In this document: positions 56,601 to 64,000 of the stretch, piece after piece
How the letters are laid out: each line of letters opens with the position of its first letter
Position numbering within the stretch: position 1 is the stretch's first letter
Assembly (NCBI RefSeq): GCF_040807025.1
Contig: NC_090954.1
Coordinates: 21,890,501-21,954,500 of the forward strand
DNA length: 64,000 nucleotides
Source of the DNA: Struthio camelus
Taxonomy: Eukaryota; Chordata; Aves; Struthioniformes; Struthionidae
Reading direction: 5' to 3'
Program-made: the position numbers and the translations under genes
Notes under the pieces: generated by a model
Told to the model about the DNA's origin: nothing
Databases searched by the model: none
Seen by the model: only the letters and a program-made list of their open reading frames with translations

Positions 56601-59600
56601 CGTGAGAGCTTTGGGCTGATGGGGGCAGGATGGCACTTGCCTGACACAAGGCAGCAAGCCACCTGGCATCACCCTCCGAGCATGCCCTGACGTTCTCCTT
56701 GCTGCCGAGTCCTGGGTGAGATGGCCAGGATGGTGTTAACCCAGGCCATGGCTCACAGGTGAACAAGGGTGGAGGGGACATTGCACTGAGTGGTAGTGTC
56801 TCATCCAGCAAAGGATGGGCCAGAGCAGTGCTAGGCTGTGCCTGGGAGCAGCCAGACCCAGGGTGGTGGGTACTCTGGGATCTTGAGAACAGTGGTAGCA
56901 TGGGAGCTAAAAGAAGTTCCCATGGTCCCTGCTCCATAGTGAATGCAGCCACATTTTCCTGCTCATCCCTGGAGAGATCCCAGGAGACTCTGGCCAAGCA
57001 CTCTAGTAGGCTGAGGAACAAGGTATAGGAGAGCAGCACCATCCTGCTGACAGGGCCCTGTAGCCCATGCAGGGATGGTGACAGGGAGCAGCTAATTGCA
57101 ATATCCCTGGCCACAGCCCAGTCCTGTGTCACCACTGTCCTGATAGCCCAGGGTATCCCTTACTTGGGAGTAAGGGGTCAGCAGTGGGGTAGCAGAGGCC
57201 TATGCTGCAGTCTGCCCCAGGCCAGTGCCAGTCACACTGGAAGCCCCTAGGCAAAGCACTCTTGGAGGACCCTGTCTGCCCTGGCTTGGCTTGGAGCCTG
57301 GCTCCATGTCGCTTCACCTGGGTTCAGGTGCCACATGGGCAGCCCCAGTGCAGCCTTGCCCTAAGGTGGAGGGGATTTTGGACACTGCTGACCACAGTGC
57401 AGGTTACAAGGCCAGGCCCTGGGTACAGACTCTGCAGCCAGCCCATTCCTGTCCTGCTGCCAGTGTTGTGCTTTTGGCAGCATCTGACTGTGACGCATCA
57501 CGGTCAAGGGAGGTGCTGGGCTTGGCTGAGGGCACCGTTCACATCCAGTTCCCCTCTGCACCATCAGAGACTCATACTGCCCCCAGTCTTGCTGCAGCAA
57601 AGCCTCGATGATGTGGTGGGCACAGGAGGCCCCCCCCCACCCCAGTAATATAATAGGAGAGCAAGGCCTTGGATCACAACTCAAAGTACACCTTGTCCAC
57701 AGCAGCAGGCACTGTGAGAACGTCCTGGAGGACAAATGCTACCTAAGGATGCCATGCCAGTGAACCAGAGTGTAAAGCAGGCTAGGAACAGCCCCCCAGA
57801 CTATGAACTCAGGCTACAATAAGGTGTGGGATGAGGGAGCCTGAGCTCCCCATGCCCTCTGTCTCCTGAGCAGATGAGAGCCAGATGTTTAATTGCTGTA
57901 TCACGCCTCTGATTTGTGGTCATGATGATTTTATTTTGTTAGTATGACGAGAGCTCTGCAACAGGCCAGAGGGACCCTCTGGGTTGCCTGGGGATCAGGA
58001 AGTTTGCTCTCACTCTAATTTGAAATCTGAATCCTGATGATGCATCCAGCTGGGCCATATACCCTTTGGACGTCCTGCAACCATGTTGAGCTCATTTCAG
58101 ACCAGTTCAATGAGAGAAGCCAGATACACCACTGCACATTTGTGAACCTCCCTGTGTGCATGTACACATGGAGGATGTGGGCCTGTGCATGACTGAGTGT
58201 GACCGTGCACATGCAGGCACTGTGCCTCTGTCCATGCATATGTGTGCGTGGGTGGCTGCATGGGCACAAAACAGCTTCCACTGGACAACAAGGACAGTCT
58301 AGATGGACATCACTGATGAAGTGAGCTGACAAATGCTGGATTCTCTATCCTCCCATTCGCTCCACACTGCAAGGTTGCCTACGGCTGCTGGATTTCTACC
58401 TTGGACAATTTTAAGCCTGATCTGCCTTGGCCAATAAAAAAGAAGGGAGCTATCATTGTTAACGGTATTCATCTAAGACTTGCCTAGCAAGGTTTAGGGT
58501 TAAGATGAGAGGACATGGTCAGGGCATGGGAGCTGCTCTCACAGCCAAATCTCTGCCCAGGCAGTAATGGGGCTAGCAAGCTGTTACTCTTCCCAGTGAG
58601 GCTAAGCTGTCCCATGAGCTGGGCTAACCCCTCAGTAGTCCCCAGGGCATGCAACCTGACCTGACTTTGGTGGCCCCATGAGTGCATGGCCCTGAAGCCC
58701 AGCTGGATGTGCTGTGGGGCTCTTCCTTAGTGTCCTCACCTTCTACTTCCAGGTCACCACCAGCAACCAGGACTTTTGTGGCTCCTCTGACCCCCCCACA
58801 GTCTCATGCTTGCTGGTCACCCCTACCCCTCACAGCCTCCCCACAAACTACAAGTGCTGCTGCTCCATGCTTGCTTCCAGCACAACTTTGTACTGCCACC
58901 CTTCTCCTCCCCAGTTTGCCTGGAAACCCACCACAGCAGCCCAGGCACAGATGCTCATTATGCCCCTTTAGGCACCCTGTTACATCATGTGGGTCCCCTG
59001 CACAGCTGCAGGGGAACATCACATGTGTGTATCTCTCTGCAGAGAGTACTGAGCGGGGGCAGAGGAGAGCCTGGCCGTTGGGACAGCCAGCTCCCACGAT
59101 TTGCAGCTGGGCCAGTCACAGCAGGCAGAGCAGGGGTGAGAAGCCACCTCTGCAGGGAAAACGCTGAGGACTAAGGGGAGCAGATGTGCAGGCTTCCCCC
59201 TTGCAATGCCTGGAGCGAGGAGGCCCTTTTTCATGAGGAGCAGAGCAGTTCCACAGATGTCCCTCCAAGAGAGACAAAGAGCTTGTGATGCTCCCACTGC
59301 ATCAGCAGATGGAGGGTACCCCACAGCATGTAGGTACTGGCATGATTTTACCCTGGCCAGGGAGTAGCTTTTTGCAATGCCACTTTTGTTGGTGCCATGA
59401 AAGGAAGCATCACACTGTGCAACATGGCCTCAAATCTGCCCCAAAAAACACTTTCCAATATTTGTGACGGGGTGCACAAGAAATCATAGCTGTGACGGCC
59501 GCTGTGGCTGGGTCAAGGGCATGAAACACCCTGGCTGCTCCCCTGGTGGGGCAGAGCCCACTGGCACCTAGACCCCCCAGCATGCTGGGGCAAAGATCAC

Positions 59601-62600
59601 AGCACAGCCCCAATGCTGCTGGAAGCAGCGTTTTCTCTCTTGTTCCCCAGATGTGTCTTTTCAATAACCAAGCTGCAGCTTTTGCTGCAGGGCTATTTTT
59701 AGCCAGCCCTAAGTAGGTGTGAGGAGCAACCATCTGAACACAAAGGCCAGGTGGAGATGGAGAATCCCTCCTCACCAGGGAGCCATGGTGAAGGTGGCAC
59801 CAAGGCTCTGATATAGGTGATGCTTCAGGCCAGCCTGCTGCCCAAAACGTCCAGGCTGATGGTGGCACCAGGGCACACCGGGAGGGCCGGGGCTGCTGGT
59901 GTAGCAGGGAGACTGGCCCACAACCTGTGCTGGGACATGGCAGAGCTTCTGGTGCCCAGCATCTTCCCAATTGGGGAGTCGGACAATACCCATGGGGCTG
60001 GGCAAAGGGGCCACCATGGACCCCAGGGGTGCAGGGAGACGAAGACTGGCATTTTCTTACTAAATGATATGCCACTGCTAGATTTCCTGTGGCACAAACA
60101 GGAAGGGGACCGTGTATTGGCATCGCTCAAGCGCCTGAGCAAGGGGGAAAGCAGGGCTCTAGGTGGGGTGTGGAAGGACACAAGACCCTCTGGGTGCACT
60201 CTCAGGGATGCCATGGGAGCAGTGGCCCTGTTGGGTGAGGGCTGGGCAAGCGAGGGCTGCAGCCCTGCAGGAGATCCCAGCTGGACAGCTTTTCCTGTTT
60301 GGCTCCAAGCAGAGAGGAGCCGCCCTGCAATGCAGAGATTGGAAAGGAAACGGGAAACTGATGCTGGACAAGAGATTAGCCTGGAGGCAAGTGATGTCAG
60401 CTGGGGCCCCCATGGATGGGGGCAGGGGCAGTGTGGTCTGTCCTGCCCACACACATCACCACAGCATGCTCCAGCGCCCCACAACACAGCCTTGAACCTC
60501 CCAGGCCGAGCATGTCCTGAGCATCTAGCATCAAAAGTAACCCGGCTAAGGGAGGATCTGCACTCCCTTCACCAGGCAGCAGGGGCTCCTTCTGCAGCCA
60601 CAGCCGCTATGGGAGGACCGTGGCCCCTTGGGGACTCTCATGCTTTGTAGGTGACATCTCCTGAGCTCACAGATGGGTCTCAGGCAGCAGTCTCTCTCTC
60701 TCATCACCATCAGTCATGCCAGGACCATAGGCCCAGTAGGAAGCCTCTGAGGAGCCTGTCTTATCTCATGGACTGGCCTTCAGCAGGGCTCTTTCCAGTC
60801 CTTGCCAGCATCTTCACAAAGCCACATCCCCCAGCCTAAAGGGTATTTTCTGATCCCATCCATCTGCCTCTGCCAGGGACCAAGCGAGACCTTCCTGTAC
60901 AAAAACTACAAGGCGTGGTGGGGCTTTCTGCCTTGGTCCGAGGAGGTTATCATCTAAATATAGACTTCATCAGCAGGTTGGCAGGTGCCAAAGAGATTAA
61001 CTGGAGGCCTTGAAACCTGCACCATAGAAAGCAGGCTGGCAGAAAGCTCTCAAGAAACTACCCAGCCACAACACACAAATATCACAGCTGCCAGCATCCT
61101 GCTGGTGCCCTGATGCTCTCCTCTGCACGGCGCGTGCAGAAAGCCAGCCCACGCTCCCTGCTCCCCTCCAGAACAGCCCCGTGCTGATGAGGGTGTGCGC
61201 CTGCTGCCTGGCTTGAGGATAGTCCCTGGGGCATGGGAACACCCCTGGTCTTTTCGCTTGGCCTTTCCTCCCGGCTAGGCTCAGGAAAGGGGCAGCCCCT
61301 GATGGGAACTGGGCACCGGGAAGGGCTTTACTGAGTTGCTTCAGCAGCACTTTGGGGGGGGGTTTCCCAATCGAAGCTCTTAGGTGGCTGTTGAGGGTGA
61401 AGAAAGCAGGGTAGATGGTTTTCTGCACCAGAGTGACCCACCAGCAGCTGTTGGGATGTGGGTTTTGGGGCTGAACCTTGCTCCTAGCTGTGCCAGGCCA
61501 CCAGATAGGGATAGGACTTGCAGCTGTGGGGATGTCCCAGCATCTCCCTCCTGTCTCTGAACGATGTTTCCTATCTCTATACTCCATCTCTGCTCTTCTG
61601 GCACACAGGGAAGGAACACCATTACTGGCAGCAGGTTACACTGGGGCTGTTGAAATGCTGTGAAATGACAAATGGTGGTAAGCCAGGGCCTGGCCCCATG
61701 CAAGAGGTGCCAGAGAAGGACAGTGCTTCAGTGGCACTAATGCCTTTGGAAAGGTGGGATGGAAAACATGGCATGCAAACTGCCATCAGCACTACTGGCA
61801 TCCTTCACTCTGCCCTTCCAGCCACTCACACCACAGATCTCGGCAAACATCCCATGAGTGGCAGTGGTTATATTTAGCAAAACAGATGCAACTTCCTTAA
61901 AGAGGAGGAGCCTGGCAGGATGGCACGGCCCGGGCACTTGCCCAGCACTGGCACAAGCCCGGAGGGTACTTGTGCACCCCACTTCTGCACCCCACCTCAA
62001 GGGGATCTGTGGGGCTGCCCGTGCCGTTCTCACCCCAGATGGACTGGCTGAAGGGGAAGAGGGAGGAAGGCGAGAGCCATGTTGGGCCCTCGCTGAGTTC
62101 TGCTTCTGCTTTGTTCAAAGTAGAAGCAAGCCCGCGATAAGCAGAAGCTGTATTTCCACACCTAGCCACATCCATAGACACTTGTATGGGGCAGCCGTCT
62201 CACACCAGAGGCTACCACTACTCCTAGCCCTCTGCAGTGGCTTTTCGAGGGATTCTTGGTGCAGGGCAGGGAGAGACAGGCCTAGGTTGCAGCCCTGGGT
62301 CCCTGGGGAGCCAGGCCCTTGGAGGACATGGGGTGGTTATCAGCCTTGCAATCAGGAGCAGAGAAAGGCTGAAGGGTGTGAGATATTGACTTCGGGCATC
62401 CTCTGTGTGCCCCTTGCCCTGCGGGCAAGGTTGGGTAACAGCAGAGCTGGAGTAACCACAAGCCCATGCAGGGCTCTTGCGAAAAGGGTTGCATTAAAGG
62501 CCGCTGGGTGGGCCAGTGATGAAAGCGCTATCTCTTTGCAGGAGAAAACCTATCCCTGGCCCCCTAAAACTGGTTTCAAGGCAGATCAGCTCACGACTAA

Positions 62601-63190
62601 GAGCAGAGAGCTCTCACCTACATCACTCCACAGACGACAGCTTTGGGCATTGTTGCCACTGTACCGCCCATCAGGACGGGCGGTCCCTGAGCACCCATTA
62701 CTGCTTGGGTGTGCAAAGAGCAGGAGGGCCCTTGGGTGCTTGGGGGCCCCAGAGGGACCCCCTCTTTGCTGTGGGGGCAGAGCTACTTCCCTCCACTGTG
62801 TCAGAAGGGAAGCTGACAGCTGTGCTCCTGGGGTACAAGGCCGTGGGTGCGTCACTCCTGGCTTTTGCTACCCAAGGGACACTGTGGGACTGGGGAGTTT
62901 CACCCCATGGGACATCAGCCCAGGCACCCCGTGCAACCTAGCCTGGGTACTGGAAGCCCATGCCAGATCCTCACTGCAGTCTCTGCAGCAGAGCCCGGGG
63001 CTGATGTCCCCTCTGCACCCACAGCCCCTGCTGCAATCCTGGCCTCCCCGATCTCGCTCCGCATCCCTCTCAGCATGGGGCACCCAGAGCTGGATGAAGT
63101 GTTTCACCTACAGCCTCACAGGAGCGGAGGATTATCTCACAGGTTCCCAACAATTCACCCAGCCAACCTCAGTGACAATCCTCCTGCTTC
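56601..63190. other. Intergenic DNA; no gene recognised
   Basis: No family-level protein match on either strand. Contents seen: a TG/CA tract, a C-run near 57,630, a lone AATAAA near 58,432, a short AT-rich patch around 59,650-59,700, and an exon-like 27-codon segment at 60,877. Confidence 0.5.
58135..58265. repeat. Imperfect TG/CA tract
   Basis: tgtgtgcatgtacacatgg and similar sequence over about 130 bp in the intergenic region downstream of the STARD10-like gene. Confidence 0.7.
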
Positions 63191-63589
63191 TCCTTATTGG
63201 CAGGAATGTTCTAGCCTGTTTCTCCAATTTGGCCAGATCCTCATCCTGCCATCCCAGCACCTGCGCCCTGCCTGGCCCCGGGCTACTGCGGACATAGTAA
63301 ATATCTCCGTTAGCCCATGGGCTAGTGATGAAAACAGCAGATAGAGCTGGCCGCACCTGAGAATGTCAAAGATCTCCCCCACCAGCCAAACCTCAGAGTG
63401 TGAGTCCTGGGGCAGCCAGGTACCCCCACGGCAATGCAACAGGACACGTCTGAGGGCTTGCAAGGGGCGGATGGGGGAGCAGGGCTCTAGCAGGGAAGGT
63501 GAGAGCGGGAAGGAGCGTGAGGGGATGAGCCAGGAGGGTGGGGGACAGCACCTGAAGGAGGGCAGAGCCTGGCAGAGGAGCAGGACCCA

Positions 63590-63928
63590 GGGCAGCCGGA
63601 GCAGGGGCCAAGCGCGGCGGGGGGGTAGCGCCCGGGAGGGGGCAGGCCGGGAGGGTGGGGACAAGGATGGGGCCCGGAGGGTTGGCCTAGAGGAGGGACC
63701 GGCAGTGGGAGGCGCAGGCTGGGTGCCGTGAAGGCTGCCGAAGCCCGCCGGCCGTTCCTGTAGGGCTGCCTGCCTGTGCCCGGGAGCGGAGCCCTGTGCC
63801 CGGCGGGGACGTGTTGGCATCACCCTGAAGCCCAGAGCAGGGCAGCCTGGAGCCCACAGCAGCATTTCCATGCTGCTGCTCTGCTGGAGCTGGTCCCGGG
63901 GGCCATGGACTGCACTGCGGGGCGAGAG
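63590..63928 (+). promoter_or_regulatory. Candidate promoter and first exon at the right edge
   Basis: G- and CpG-rich (gcgcggcggggg, gcccgggaggg) leading to gccATGG (ATG at 63905, strong Kozak). Eight codons later comes a consensus donor, GAG then gtgagg, at 63929. A second ATG at 63870 in another frame gives a short Leu/Trp-rich, signal-peptide-like start sharing the same donor. The rest would lie outside the window, so identity is unknown. Confidence 0.3.
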
Positions 63929-64000
63929 GTGAGGGAGCACCCCAAGGATGGCAGGAGGATGGGCAGCTTTGGGGGCGAGGGCGCGGTGGGAGGGGCAGGG

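Noticed and set aside
58428..58440. AATAAA near 58,432 as a second poly(A) signal
   Set aside because: No gene upstream on that strand needs it and no T/G-rich downstream element follows.
61858..63297. 480-codon open frame on the + strand
   Set aside because: Longest frame in the window, but the peptide has no domain and its codon use looks random. It also crosses splice-like and - strand coding-like signals.

Overview
The window looks like a GC-rich segment of a sauropsid (bird, crocodilian or turtle) chromosome, probably a microchromosome. It has no bacterial-type gene packing. Most open frames are chance frames in CpG-rich DNA. The one clear gene is split by introns with GT/AG borders. 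The only mobile elements I could classify are degenerate CR1-type LINEs, the dominant retroposon of birds and reptiles. The species cannot be named from sequence alone. Layout: (1) About 1-41.3 kb holds no recognisable protein-coding gene. It is a GC-rich, CpG-island-rich background interrupted every 1-2 kb by short AT-rich islands of about 60-500 bp. These are full of homeodomain, PBX/HOX, FOX, SOX and MEF2-like motifs. This is the texture of a conserved-noncoding-element (enhancer) domain around a developmental regulator lying outside the window. Conservation itself cannot be seen here and is inferred. The same block holds several long imperfect CA/GT-CG tracts (alternating purine-pyrimidine) and minisatellites. 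(2) About 41.3-47.9 kb is lower-GC intergenic DNA with one neat 45-bp tandem array. (3) About 47.97-48.89 kb is a CR1 3' fragment. (4) 49.8-56.6 kb is a six-coding-exon gene on the + strand for a STARD10-type START-domain phospholipid-transfer protein of 266 residues. A second, 5'-truncated CR1 copy and an unclassified repeat sit in its first intron, and a poly(A) signal follows at 56,579. (5) About 56.6-63.5 kb is intergenic with nothing I can identify. (6) The last 400 bp is purine-rich and CpG-rich, with a start codon next to a splice donor, and may be the promoter and first exon of a gene running off the right edge. How it works together: the STARD10-like gene is an ordinary housekeeping or epithelial lipid-transfer gene with its own compact 3' end. 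The left 41 kb appears to serve another, unseen gene. No CRISPR, operon, phage or plasmid features are present, and I found no convincing tRNA or other structured RNA gene.
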